From assembly GCF_024505185.1 (NCBI RefSeq), contig NZ_JANIBJ010000037.1:1-42193 (forward strand): a DNA stretch of 42,193 nt. Reading direction: 5' to 3'. Each line of letters opens with the position of its first letter. Within the stretch, counting starts at the first letter, position 1. The position numbers were made by a program, and so were the translations under genes. Positions 15,701 through 24,776 of the stretch are shown here, piece after piece. The notes under the pieces are model-generated. The model saw nothing but the letters and a program-made list of their open reading frames with translations. It was not told the origin of the DNA and did not search any database. This DNA comes from Methylomonas subterranea. GTDB taxonomy: Bacteria > Pseudomonadota > Gammaproteobacteria > Methylococcales > Methylomonadaceae.

Positions 15701-18700
15701 AGGAAACCCGGCAGGCTTTTGTTGCCTTGACTATCCAGATAGCGCCACTCGGAATCCCAGGCCGCATCGGCTTCCGACCAGACGCCCCGCATGAAATTCC
15801 AGTCGTCGGCCAAGGTCAAATTGCCACTGCCGCGCACTTCTATGCCGGGCAGAATCTCGAACAGACTTGCCGAACTGCCGGCCAAGGTCGGCCGATTGTT
15901 CATGAACGCGGCGGTGTCGCTGTTCCAGGTATTGATCAGGCCGCTGGTAATGTTGGAGACACCTGCATAAACCCGGGTCGCTTCCAGCGCGCTGCGCAAT
16001 GGATCGGCACCTTGCAAGGTACTGTTAATGGCGCTGACATTGACGCTGTTGCCGTCGCGACCGCTACGCAAATGCAGCGCGCCGCCGTTGCCGTTCTGGC
16101 CGCCGGAGACATCGATCAAACCGCCCGCCGCCGACAGATCCAATAACCCGCTAGCGCTGTCGTCTCGGTGCACGGTATCCAGCAGGACTTTGCCGCCGTC
16201 CGCGCCGATCGCCGTACTCTTGGCCAGAATCTGCCCGCTTGCGCCCAGCGTGATACCGTCGTGGCCGTACACCTGCACCGCACCGGCCTTGGCGGCGGAC
16301 GCATTCAAAATACCGTCGACCAGCACCTTGCCTTGCTCGGCCTCTATGGAAATCTGTCGCGCGTTCAGGCTGTCGCCGGCGGCCAGGGTAAAATCGCCCT
16401 GCCGTTGTCGGAGGCTGATGTCCTGATTAAAGCCAGCCTGATTCAATTGCCCGCTCAACGCGGAGACATCGCCCAGCGTATCGGCGTCCAGCGTAAAACT
16501 GGCCTGACGCAAACCGCTATCGGTTTGCGCGGCGCCCTTGCCGTCAATCGAGCCCCGCCAGTCGAATTGGCCTTGCGCGGCAGCGACCGTCAACTGCCCG
16601 GCATCGCTGGCTTGTTGCTCGGCGGCGATCGACTTGGCGCCGCCCAAGCGAATCTCGGCTTGCTCGGCCAGACCGACATCGCCGTTATCGGCTTTAAGAT
16701 TCACCGTGCCGCCGGCGGAATATTTCACCGCATCGGCAAAGGCCAGCGCCCGCCCGGAGACGTCGATGAGGCTGCCGGTTTGCAAGTCGATATCGCCCTG
16801 TTTGGCCCGCAGATTCAAAATACCGGACGGCAACAGAAAGCGGCCCACGCCGCCGATGGCATCGCCGGTAAGCGACCAACTGACGCCCAGACCGACCCTC
16901 GCGCTGTCCGGTACGGCATTCAACGCTGTCAAGTTCACCTGATGCCCCGTGGCATCGATTGCTGTCGTCGCGCCACTGCCGCCGCTGAAGTAAGCGGCAT
17001 TCAGATTCAGGTCGGCCGCCACTTTCAAGCTTGCCGGTGCCGCAAAACTGCTGTTGCCGCTGGCGGCATCTATGATTTGCCCAATGCCGTTGATGCCTTG
17101 GGCGGCGGTGACATTGACCGTCTGGAATCCGGTTATGCCGTAACTGCCGCTACCCAAATGAATTTCATCGGCCAGCAGATTCAAGATGCCGCTGCCGGTG
17201 CCGCTGCGCGTGCTGCTGGCCGAGCGATTGGTCAAGGTAATCGAATCGGCCCGGATGCCGGCGGCTTGGCCCGCATTGTCAAAGCCGTTGATGTTGGCGG
17301 CGGAAATCAATAACTGTTTGGCATTGAAATCGACGCCGCCGTAAATATCGAAATCGCTGCCGCTGTTAAGCTGTAGCTCGTCCAGCGTGAAATTGGTATT
17401 GCTCAATACCAAGCCCGGGGTATTGGCGGGCGCGGCGCCGATGCTGATGCGGCTGGAATTCAGCGCCAGCGAACCGCCGTTCATGTCGATATTGCCGTCG
17501 AACACGGTATTTTTGCTGGCGTCCAGCAAAGTCGAGCCGGCCGCCTTGATGCTGGCGCCGGCTTCGACGACGAGTTCGCCTTTGCTGCCGGTCACGGTTT
17601 GATCCCTGCTCACCGTCACCTGCCCGGCGGACGAAACCCGCAATAAGGCGCCATCGCTGCCGCCGGCTTGATTTTTCACCAGCAGTGTACCGCCGGCCAC
17701 GCCGGTTTTACCGTTGCTTTCGATCGATGCGCCGGCGTGCAGCCGCAATTGGTTGCTGGCCGCCAACAGTATTTCGTCACCGATCAAGCTCACATTTTCC
17801 GCCACGCTGACATCGCTGGCCGACACCGTGATGCGCTGCCCTTGCGCCTCCTTGCTGCGTTTGCCGCCCAGCAGCAGGCTGGGGGCGTCGAAATTATTCA
17901 AATCCCCGGCCAAAAGTCCAACGGTGCCGGCTGCAAGGCCTGCCAAGTCGGCGCTGCTGGCCACCACCGCCAGCTTACTGCCGGTAATGTCGACCTGGCC
18001 GCCCAAACCGCGCGTCGCCGGTGTTGCCAACAAATCGGCGGATAATTTCAGGGTGTTTTGCGCGGACAGCACCAGGCTGCCGGCATCGCGCGGCAATTGC
18101 GGCGCAGCCTGGCCGGCTTTCTCGGCTTTATCGGCAAAGAAGGCGTTGGCGAAATAATCGATAAACTGCGAACGGGTGCGGGCGATGCGGCCCGGCTCCA
18201 CGACAAAAGCCTGGGTGCGGCTGTCGCTGATGGAGGTGCCGGCCACGCCATAACGGCCGACCACCACGGCGGCTCCCGCCGTATTTGCGCTGTTCTGAAC
18301 AATATCTTGGGTACCGACTTGCGGGGTTACCAAATACGCACCGGGCAACAAGGCATAATGCGCCGGCAACAAGGTATACCAACCGGCCGCCAGTCCGCCG
18401 CCGCCATTCAGATAAACGCGGTCGCCGTTTTGCAGGCCGGTACCGGCCGACTCCAAGGGATCGAACGGCGTCAATACCGAGTTCAAACCCGGTATCAAGG
18501 CAAAACTGCCGTTGCCCGCCGCCAATACGTCATTGCTGCCGCCGGGGCCGGGAATGAATTCATAGGCATACAGATCGCCGCCGCCGGACAGATCGATTTT
18601 TGCTCCGGTTTGCAAATCCACATCCTTACCGCTCAACTGCAGATTTTTGGCCGGCGGCGTATCGATGACGATGTTGTTGTTTTGGCTGGCATCCAGGGGA

Positions 18701-21700
18701 TACAGCCAATCGGTGCCGCCGGAGCCGCGCCCGAACGGCACGACCGAACCGTTGGCGGAAACCGAAGTAAGACTGCCGGCGGCCAGTTGCAGGGCATCGC
18801 TTGCGTTTAGCGTGATGCTGCCGAACGGCGCTTTCAGGGTGCCGCGCTGATAAATATTGGCGGCATTTACCGTCAACTTGCCGCCGGCGGAAAACACCGG
18901 TGCCGCGGCGCCGGGACTGTTGAGAAAGGTGACCGCATGATTGCCGGCATCGATCGTGTAATCGGTCAGGGTGCCCGGATAAAGCTGATTGGCTTTAAGT
19001 GTCAGGTCGCCCGCCACCTTCAACTGGCCGCGAAAATCCTTTTGCGCCGCATCCAACAAACCGCGCAAGCGCAAATCGCCGCTGCTGTTCAGCGCAACGC
19101 TGCCGAAGCCGTTAAATGCCAACCCGCCGACCAATTCCAGGCCTTGGGCGTTGGCGCTAAACTGGCCGCCGCCGCTGGCATTGGGCGCCAGCTGATTGCC
19201 GACCCGGCTTTGCGAGGATCCCAGGGCGACATAGGCCGCATCCAGCCTTACTTTGCCGCCATCGGATTGCAGGCTGGGCGTGTCCAGAATGATCTGGCGG
19301 CCGGCCTTTAACGACACGTCGCCCTTGAACAAAATACCGCTGTTGTAAAGTCCGCCGACCCGCACGCTGTCGGTGGTTAATACCAGGGAGTCAAATCCGG
19401 CCTGGCCTATACGGTTGCTGTTCAGGATGGCCCTGCCGCCGAAGACCGCCGGATCGATAATCCCGCCGTCGGCCAGCCCGGCCGGAATGCTGTCCGTATT
19501 GCCAGCGGAGATTTCGATCCGGTAAGCCAGATTGGGGTTTCGGCCCGGATCGTCCGGAAACAGGCTGCCCGAGATGGGCAATTCCGGCTTGGCCCGTAAA
19601 CCTCGATCCAGGGTGACCGCCAGAGTGCCGCCGGCCGCGCCCGCCCCGCCCGCCGAGGCTTTGAGGCCGCCATCCAGCAGCATGCCCTCGCCGGCGCTCA
19701 AGTGAATCGAGCCGCCGTCGGACGCTACCTGCCGTAGCGGCCGCACCAGTTTGCCGTTAAGCAGCGCGGGAATGTTCAGCGCGGCGGAGGTGCCGGAGAC
19801 GTCGATTTTGCCTCCGGCGCGGCTGACGATATAACCGCGATTGGCGTTGAGTTCCACCGTGCCGCCGTCCCATACTTCGCCGCTGACCAGGCCCAGGCTG
19901 TCGGGCGCTTGCACGAAAGCCCCCCGCGCCAGCAAGCGGCTGCCGCTACCCAGCCAGATGCCCTGGCCGTCGAAAAAACCGGACACCACGGGCGGTATGG
20001 TTACATTCAGGGCGATATGGCCGGCCGGCGTATTGATGGTGCCGTCGACGAATATCGAGGTGGAGGAATTCAGCGTCACCGAGCCGCCAACGTCGGTTTG
20101 AATCAAGGCTCCCCGACCGATACTCAAGCTTTCCTCGGGCCGATGCGCGTTCATTTCCGCGTATGACAGGGACAAATTAACCGGTTTGCGCAAATAGGCC
20201 GGCAGGCTTACGACGCTGCTGAAATTCCGCAGATTGCCGCCGGTCGCCGCGTTGGCGGCAGCGGACGTCAATTGCCGGTTGCTTTGGCGCAGATTCAGCT
20301 GCACATTGTCGGCCACCTTCAGGCCGTAATGATTGGCGATCAGGTCGTAATCGGCAAAGCCGCCCTGGGAAAAAAAGCCGGGGTTCAGCAACAGCGGCTG
20401 GGCGTTGCCGACGCGCGCCGGCAGATCGGCGGCGCTGCCGATGACGATTTCATTGCTTTCCAGGGTCAATTTGCCGCCTTGCTGCAAACCCCAGGCGGTA
20501 ACGGAACCTTTCAGGATCAAACTGGCCGGCTGCACCCCGGCCAGATGCGTTTGTGCCCGCAAGCTGATGTCGCCGCCCTCGCCCGCCTCCACCCGGGTAT
20601 TGGCTTTCCGCCAGGCTCCGCCGTTGGCCAGAATCCGGCTGCCGGCTTCCAGGGTCAGGTCGCGTTGTTCGCTGACCAGATTCACCTGGCCGCCGGCGAA
20701 GGCAATCGGGCTCAAGCTACGGCCTTGCAAAAGATCCAGGGCATCGTTGACCCATAGGCCGCTGACGTCGATCAGGGCTTTCGAGCCCAGGGTAATGGCC
20801 GTGGGCAGTCTGATATTGTCCAGCACCACCGGATGCAGATTTACAGTACCGGACGGCGTGACGATGCTACCTTGCACATTGAAGTTACGCGCGGTCAAAT
20901 CCAGTTTGCCGCCGGCCGGCAAGTCGACCCGCGTACCTTCGGTCAACATCAGGTCGCCGTTGGTGCGCACGCTCAGATTGCGTACTCCGGAATTGCGCAA
21001 CATGCCCGGATTCAGATTCAAGGCCAGCGCTTCGGGGTTGCCGCTGTTTTTGCGCGGAATGGGATCCAGCGGCCCCAGTGCCAGCATCACCGCCCGAGCA
21101 TCGAAAGTGACATCCTGCCTGCCGAAATTGTTGCCGTTGATCAGATCGATCAATACACTGCTAGCGGCCGCCCATTGGCTGGGCAGGCGCTGCAGTTGAC
21201 CGTTGACGGTCTTGCCGTTCAAGTTGCCTTCCAGAATGGCCTCGTAAGCGTTGATTTGCAGACTGCCGCCGGCCTTGCCTTCCACATAGGCTTCGCTATA
21301 GCTTCGTTGCTCGAACAGTTTGTCGTAAGTTCGATCGGGGTCGGCTGCCTCGATGCCGAAAATCTGCCCGTTACTGACGACTTTGCTGGTGGTGATATAA
21401 CCCGCCCGATAAGCCACCGAACCGCCGGAAAAATCCAGTGTACTGCCGGCCTGGGTAATCACGTCGCCGCTGGATTTCAGTTTGATGCTGCCGCCGTCGG
21501 TGCTGCGGGCATCGATATTGCGGGCGATACGGTCCACGGCGCCCTTAATGTCCGCCACCGGGATGCTGGCGCTGACCAGCTTACCGTTTTCGTCATAAAC
21601 CAGGTTTGCGTCGCGGATATCGACCTTGACTTTCTCGGTAAACAACACCCCGTCACGCTGCAAGGGCGCGTCGCGCAATTCGTTTTTACGCAGTTCCACT

Positions 21701-23070
21701 TCCAGCACATTGCTGTCGGCTGCTTGTACGACATTTTTCACCCCGGAGACGTCGATCTTGGCGCCGTCCTCGATGAATATCCGCGCGGAGCCCTTAAGGT
21801 CAGGCGCGGCCGGATTGTCCAAGGCCTGGATGTCGACATCGCCGGATTTGGCTTCCACCAGCGAACCCTTGCGCAAAAACACCTTATGGCCGCTGATTTC
21901 TATTTTGGAATCGGGTTGTTCCTGGGCATCGATGGCGGTCAGGGTTTTGTCGGCATCCAGATCGACGCTGGTGCGGCTGCCGGCGGTCAGATTGACCGTG
22001 GCGCTGGTGCCCAGATCGTCACCCAAGGCCTGCGACCGCTTGGTCGACTTTCCTAGCAATTTGCCGCTGACCGAACTGGGAGTTTGTATACCTTCGCGCG
22101 CCAACAGGCGCACCGAACCGTTCAGTTGCACCGAGGTGGTGGCCGAGGCTATACCTTTTTGATTGACGGCGAAACCGATCAGGCTGGCATTGCCGCGCTC
22201 GGCAATGATCTTGCCGACATTGTTGACGTCACCGCCGGTGCCGACTTCCACCAACAGGCCGCGCACATCCGGATCGTCGCTGGCTTCCTGCAGATAGACC
22301 TTGTCCGTTGCCGCGGCCAGAATGGTCTGGCCGTCCGGCGTTTCAATGCTGCCGGCGTTTGTGATGCTGGGCGCCGCCAGAATCACCCGTCCGCCTTCGC
22401 CGTGGGTTTTGATGCTGGCGCCCTGTTCGACGAAAATCTGGATTTTGACCTTGTTGCCCTGCTGATCCAGCACAAACTGGCCTTGACTGTTTTTCATGAA
22501 GATTTCGCCATTGCCCTTCAGCGCGGCGGCGCTGGTGGCGAAATCGTTGTTGTTTTTGTTGAGATCGAACACCTTGGTGATACCGGCATCGAAATCCGCC
22601 TGGCTGATATTCAGCGTGCTGGCCACCAGCGCATTGACGTTGACCTGCGAATCCTTGCCGAACACAAAACCGTTTTGGTTGATCAGGTAAACCTGGCCAT
22701 TGGCGGTCAGCGCACCGAAAATCTTGCTGGCATCCTGCTGATGAATATTGTTCAACGCCACCGAGGTAGCCGACGGCTGCACGAATTCCACCCGATAGCC
22801 TTTATCGATGTTGAAACTTTGCCAATCCAGGGTGGCCTTGTTGGTGATCTGATTGATGGTCATCGATTTGCCGTTGATGGCGGCGGTAGCCTGACCGGCC
22901 GTGGTCAACGCATCGATATTGGTGGGCACCGGCAACGGCGAATCCGCGCGCGCCGACCCCAGGCCGGCCACACCGGCGAATCCGCCGGCCAGCAATATAC
23001 GTATTGCCAGAGCCAGCGGCCTGGGGTTTACCGAAAGTGCCTGAGTGGAAGGATACTGACGATTGACCAT
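12706..23070 (-). CDS. giant filamentous haemagglutinin-like protein (TpsA)
   Basis: 3454 residues in one uninterrupted frame. An extended N-terminal signal region ends at SARA (about 43). The TPS secretion domain follows (about 44-300): MTINQITNKATLDWQSFNI, GYRVEFVQPSATSVALNNI, LTANGQVYLINQNGFVFGKDSQVNVNALVASTLNIS. A very long series of beta-helix repeats comes next (recurring GG-x-L/V-x-L-N/S-A and KIDVSG-type turns). Near the C-terminus is a region typical of DUF3739-type haemagglutinins (about 3000-3330: GGNIMAWSSKGDIDAGKGAKSALSAP). The tail is Pro/Gln/Ser-rich and ends GDCSVSDIKEGKAGCG. Reading the whole sequence I find only two cysteines, both in those last 16 residues. The likely exporter is the FhaC-type protein at 5145-6713. 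Function is probably a surface filament, adhesin or matrix protein. No sigma-54 promoter is visible upstream, and the ATG has a weak ribosome-binding site. Confidence 0.93.
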   Translation of the reverse strand: MVNRQYPSTQALSVNPRPLALAIRILLAGGFAGVAGLGSARADSPLPVPTNIDALTTAGQATAAINGKSMTINQITNKATLDWQSFNIDKGYRVEFVQPSATSVALNNIHQQDASKIFGALTANGQVYLINQNGFVFGKDSQVNVNALVASTLNISQADFDAGITKVFDLNKNNNDFATSAAALKGNGEIFMKNSQGQFVLDQQGNKVKIQIFVEQGASIKTHGEGGRVILAAPSITNAGSIETPDGQTILAAATDKVYLQEASDDPDVRGLLVEVGTGGDVNNVGKIIAERGNASLIGFAVNQKGIASATTSVQLNGSVRLLAREGIQTPSSVSGKLLGKSTKRSQALGDDLGTSATVNLTAGSRTSVDLDADKTLTAIDAQEQPDSKIEISGHKVFLRKGSLVEAKSGDVDIQALDNPAAPDLKGSARIFIEDGAKIDVSGVKNVVQAADSNVLEVELRKNELRDAPLQRDGVLFTEKVKVDIRDANLVYDENGKLVSASIPVADIKGAVDRIARNIDARSTDGGSIKLKSSGDVITQAGSTLDFSGGSVAYRAGYITTSKVVSNGQIFGIEAADPDRTYDKLFEQRSYSEAYVEGKAGGSLQINAYEAILEGNLNGKTVNGQLQRLPSQWAAASSVLIDLINGNNFGRQDVTFDARAVMLALGPLDPIPRKNSGNPEALALNLNPGMLRNSGVRNLSVRTNGDLMLTEGTRVDLPAGGKLDLTARNFNVQGSIVTPSGTVNLHPVVLDNIRLPTAITLGSKALIDVSGLWVNDALDLLQGRSLSPIAFAGGQVNLVSEQRDLTLEAGSRILANGGAWRKANTRVEAGEGGDISLRAQTHLAGVQPASLILKGSVTAWGLQQGGKLTLESNEIVIGSAADLPARVGNAQPLLLNPGFFSQGGFADYDLIANHYGLKVADNVQLNLRQSNRQLTSAAANAATGGNLRNFSSVVSLPAYLRKPVNLSLSYAEMNAHRPEESLSIGRGALIQTDVGGSVTLNSSTSIFVDGTINTPAGHIALNVTIPPVVSGFFDGQGIWLGSGSRLLARGAFVQAPDSLGLVSGEVWDGGTVELNANRGYIVSRAGGKIDVSGTSAALNIPALLNGKLVRPLRQVASDGGSIHLSAGEGMLLDGGLKASAGGAGAAGGTLAVTLDRGLRAKPELPISGSLFPDDPGRNPNLAYRIEISAGNTDSIPAGLADGGIIDPAVFGGRAILNSNRIGQAGFDSLVLTTDSVRVGGLYNSGILFKGDVSLKAGRQIILDTPSLQSDGGKVRLDAAYVALGSSQSRVGNQLAPNASGGGQFSANAQGLELVGGLAFNGFGSVALNSSGDLRLRGLLDAAQKDFRGQLKVAGDLTLKANQLYPGTLTDYTIDAGNHAVTFLNSPGAAAPVFSAGGKLTVNAANIYQRGTLKAPFGSITLNASDALQLAAGSLTSVSANGSVVPFGRGSGGTDWLYPLDASQNNNIVIDTPPAKNLQLSGKDVDLQTGAKIDLSGGGDLYAYEFIPGPGGSNDVLAAGNGSFALIPGLNSVLTPFDPLESAGTGLQNGDRVYLNGGGGLAAGWYTLLPAHYALLPGAYLVTPQVGTQDIVQNSANTAGAAVVVGRYGVAGTSISDSRTQAFVVEPGRIARTRSQFIDYFANAFFADKAEKAGQAAPQLPRDAGSLVLSAQNTLKLSADLLATPATRGLGGQVDITGSKLAVVASSADLAGLAAGTVGLLAGDLNNFDAPSLLLGGKRSKEAQGQRITVSASDVSVAENVSLIGDEILLAASNQLRLHAGASIESNGKTGVAGGTLLVKNQAGGSDGALLRVSSAGQVTVSRDQTVTGSKGELVVEAGASIKAAGSTLLDASKNTVFDGNIDMNGGSLALNSSRISIGAAPANTPGLVLSNTNFTLDELQLNSGSDFDIYGGVDFNAKQLLISAANINGFDNAGQAAGIRADSITLTNRSASSTRSGTGSGILNLLADEIHLGSGSYGITGFQTVNVTAAQGINGIGQIIDAASGNSSFAAPASLKVAADLNLNAAYFSGGSGATTAIDATGHQVNLTALNAVPDSARVGLGVSWSLTGDAIGGVGRFLLPSGILNLRAKQGDIDLQTGSLIDVSGRALAFADAVKYSAGGTVNLKADNGDVGLAEQAEIRLGGAKSIAAEQQASDAGQLTVAAAQGQFDWRGSIDGKGAAQTDSGLRQASFTLDADTLGDVSALSGQLNQAGFNQDISLRQRQGDFTLAAGDSLNARQISIEAEQGKVLVDGILNASAAKAGAVQVYGHDGITLGASGQILAKSTAIGADGGKVLLDTVHRDDSASGLLDLSAAGGLIDVSGGQNGNGGALHLRSGRDGNSVNVSAINSTLQGADPLRSALEATRVYAGVSNITSGLINTWNSDTAAFMNNRPTLAGSSASLFEILPGIEVRGSGNLTLADDWNFMRGVWSEADAAWDSEWRYLDSQGNKSLPGFLTLRAGGDLNINASINDAFADTPLPGQGLIDESFASDFLSQDLLQPGLSWSYRLVAGNNVNLAHSRAGEQVKVRTGTGTIDIAASGNITFVAKAGDAKAAAAVYTMGTTAQYTRSQLLNGEIPGIPAQNSGETVAAYLARLGAAQLDSLLRYGLLDELEIALGANLLAEFPSLGGDVTLNAGGNISGIQTGQQISDWLVRAGQWQAGSGSNKATAWGINVSGDRNFDAIDVNENGNVVFSGANRFFNQNVGALGGGNVTVQAGGNVTNLSVMIPTTGKPLGIIDDAGQWLQNGTFINGGGDLRVVAGNDIVGGEFYTGQGSAALIAGGGIVQGTIPASGQKIGVLLDVGDSVFDLQARRDIHLATALNPTILKQKVLGDLGSNVDSRFFGFTGDSAVNLLSTAGNLLFENDLQAIKLLKGVANNDGSAFEYLVYPATVRAAALSGDLRINGAMTLFPHADGELQLLANGNIGSDLTSGLVRKISVNMSDADPALLPGMANPARAVDGSFISGILLARELLDANSPLPLTIHAATPVHRDDNTGPLIVAKNGSIDFAASLEATFHLPQASSFIAGKHINNLSINGQNLSPTDATLIMAGGNINFDTNIDANGNVVFTKNNPQFFRISGPGQLQVIAGGDVVLGSSGGIQSVGNILNPALPSEGASVSVLAGTGAGIDIAGFVQRYRAKYPALLQDMGDLDEIELKRRLGLVLQVFFAELEASAKAAAVTPEGQRGAAYQRGKDAIAALFPGETYRGDISLVFSAIKTLAGGDINLLAPGGKLDVGLTGKKAADELGIVVQQGGDLNIFTRHNVNVNQSRVFTLGGGNIMAWSSKGDIDAGKGAKSALSAPKPITSVDANGNIVTVFPPIISGSGIQAIGGGDVTLAALEGVVDAGEAGISGGNITIAATAVIGASNIQASGVATGVPTAVAAPVVPSGADGAATSASRAAGMTDQAGNSAQPPNQEGQQKSAVTVLTADVVGFGDCSVSDIKEGKAGCG

Positions 23071-23432
23071 GATTTTTTATACCTGAAAATTACCGGCGAA
23101 CCGGGTTAAAACCAAATTCATAACTGACCGGATACACCAAGTTACCGGTATTCGATTGCCGAGCTGGACTTGCCGGCCGGAAACGCCCATGGCTTGGGAT
23201 TCGTCCCGTAATGACTTCCGCATTCCGTTCCCTCTCCGCGCGGGAGAGAGTGGCTATAAAGGGAAATTATTGGGACGGAATCCTTGGTTGTGCCCCATAT
23301 GGGTATTCCGGCAATCCTGTAAAAACGCAAAAAAGCCGGTGCAAACGACGCGCTCCCGGCCCTGGCTCCCTGACAACAATGCCTCGACTCCGCGGCGGGA
23401 TGGGCTGCTTCCGCGGCCCATCCCGCCCAGTG
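23071..23432. other. intergenic region upstream of the giant gene
   Basis: No gene is seen. It contains the hairpin at 23394-23427 and a short palindrome CTCTCC-GCGC-GGGAGAG near 23232. I looked for a GG-N10-GC promoter facing 23070 and for the TGYTG-N6-CARCA palindrome and found neither, so the giant gene probably uses another promoter type or read-through from upstream. Confidence 0.45.
23394..23427 (-). terminator. strong hairpin after the VPxPG protein gene
   Basis: GGCGGGATGGGC pairs perfectly with GCCCATCCCGCC (12-bp stem, 10-nt loop), starting 6 nt beyond the stop at 23433. There is no U-run on the minus strand. It probably limits read-through from this gene into the giant TpsA gene. 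Confidence 0.6.
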
Positions 23433-24179
23433 TCAAGCCATGGTCTTGCGGCGGGTCACGCCGATCCAGCCCAATAACGCGGTGCCGAACAACCAAACAG
23501 CGCCGGGAACCGGCACCGCCGCCGGCGGCCCGGACAGCTGGGTGGTAAAGGCGCCGATGCTGAGCAGGTTTTTCGCGATGAAGGCCGAATTGCCCAAACC
23601 GGCCACACCGGCCACCAGTATGTTCTGCACCTTCACCGTTGCCGATTCGAGCGCATTCAGCGCCAACGCCACATCAACATTCCAGGCCGAAGTGATAAAC
23701 GGCACCCCGTTGGCCAGTTCGGCGAAACCGAAGGCATTGGTCAGCGGTTGGTTGGCGGAAAACTGCGTGGCGGCACCGTTAACGACAAACTCGCCCGAAA
23801 CGCCCACGAAGCTCGATGCCGGCGCGCTCTCGATCCGGTAATAATTGCCCTGCTCCGCCAGGCTCAAGCCGTTTAAGACGTAACCCGATTTTGCCGTCAC
23901 GCTGATTAGGGGCGTTGTGTCTGTAGTGGTAATGATGGGCGGATTATTGACCAGATTGGCCAGCGCCTCGAACCCGACCGGAGAAAACGACAGCACGTCG
24001 CCGCTGATGCTGACGCTACCGAACAAGCTATTCAACAGACTGTCGTCGAAGTGGTAGTCCACCGTCGAACCGTTCAGGACGGCGGCGTTGCCGGCCATGC
24101 TGAACAAAGCCAAACCGGCGGCCGCGCACAACCGTTTGAATTGCGCCGTAAGCGGCTGAAAATATCTGAATAAAGACAT
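23433..24179 (-). CDS. secreted protein with VPxPG (PEP-CTERM-type) sorting tail
   Basis: 248 residues. An N-terminal signal peptide (RLCAAAGLALFSMAGNAA, cleavage near 33) and a beta-rich body of unknown fold are followed by a C-terminal tripartite tail: VPVPGAVWLFGTALLGWIGV then TRRKTMA. This motif, hydrophobic helix and basic end form the PEP-CTERM/VPLPA-type exosortase recognition signal, so the protein is probably processed by an exosortase and delivered to the surface or matrix. No exosortase gene is in the window. The start has a good ribosome-binding site (GAGGGA, 7 nt). It lies between the giant TpsA gene and the substrate-binding-like gene. Confidence 0.85.
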   Translation of the reverse strand: MSLFRYFQPLTAQFKRLCAAAGLALFSMAGNAAVLNGSTVDYHFDDSLLNSLFGSVSISGDVLSFSPVGFEALANLVNNPPIITTTDTTPLISVTAKSGYVLNGLSLAEQGNYYRIESAPASSFVGVSGEFVVNGAATQFSANQPLTNAFGFAELANGVPFITSAWNVDVALALNALESATVKVQNILVAGVAGLGNSAFIAKNLLSIGAFTTQLSGPPAAVPVPGAVWLFGTALLGWIGVTRRKTMA

Positions 24180-24776
24180 AAAAAATCCCTCGTTAAATTA
24201 ACTTAAAAACCGGGCACGGCATCCCTAAGCCATGCGCGCCGGCATCCATCGGACAGCCGATGGACATACCCCGCCGCTCTCCAATGAGCGGTAACCGCCG
24301 TGCGGCGACCCCATCGGCAAAGCCGCCGCTGATGGACTGGATTCGACTCGGGGGTGAGAAGTCCGCTCTGCTGATTTATAACAAACCGGTTGCAAATTCA
24401 GTCCATCAGCCGCAACTCTGTAACCCTTTCGGGCACTAGCAAAAGGGCTTGGTGGTCGTCCCTGACCGCCCGCCCGGCGGACCCGCTTCGCCCACTCAGC
24501 GAAGCCGGCCCGGCCCGGACTTTTACGAGAGCATAAACCGGCGGTTTTCGTGGTCGCCCGCCGTCCGCTGTTCTCGTTCCGTTTTCTATCCCTATATCCT
24601 GTCGACCGTTCCCTAATCCATCCGGACTCATTCCCAAATTCCTGCCGACGCTCCAGCGTCGTTTCATGCCCATCCCTCTCAGCCGCTGCCGATGTCAATG
24701 GCGAACGAACGCAGCCGCTTCCCGCCATTGCAAACACCCTGTGCGCCCATCCTTGGGCAACAGCATCCGGAGTGAC
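24180..24776. other. 597-bp region without a convincing gene
   Basis: A 16-bp inverted repeat with one mismatch (GCTGATGGACTGGATT at 24328-24343, complement at 24395-24410) encloses 51 bp. Nearby CCATCGG-ACAG-CCGATGG (24246-24263) makes a small hairpin. A minus-strand frame at 24225-24737 is open but its product is Arg/Ser-rich, has no signal or domain, and is probably not a gene. The region may hold a repeat element or a structured leader or trailer RNA; I cannot tell which. Confidence 0.4.

Noticed and set aside
15088-16146. Several long plus-strand frames across 12.8-23.1 kb
   Set aside because: High-GC repetitive codons of the giant TpsA gene leave the opposite strand open. None has a start context or domain.
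12706-23070. CRISPR-like or tandem DNA repeats within the giant gene
   Set aside because: The repetition is at protein level (beta-helix turns) with varied DNA sequence; no equal-length repeats with unique spacers.
24225-24737. 170-codon minus-strand frame between the VPxPG and binding-protein-like genes
   Set aside because: Arg/Ser-rich product, no domain, spans inverted repeats. Kept as unexplained sequence, not as a gene.
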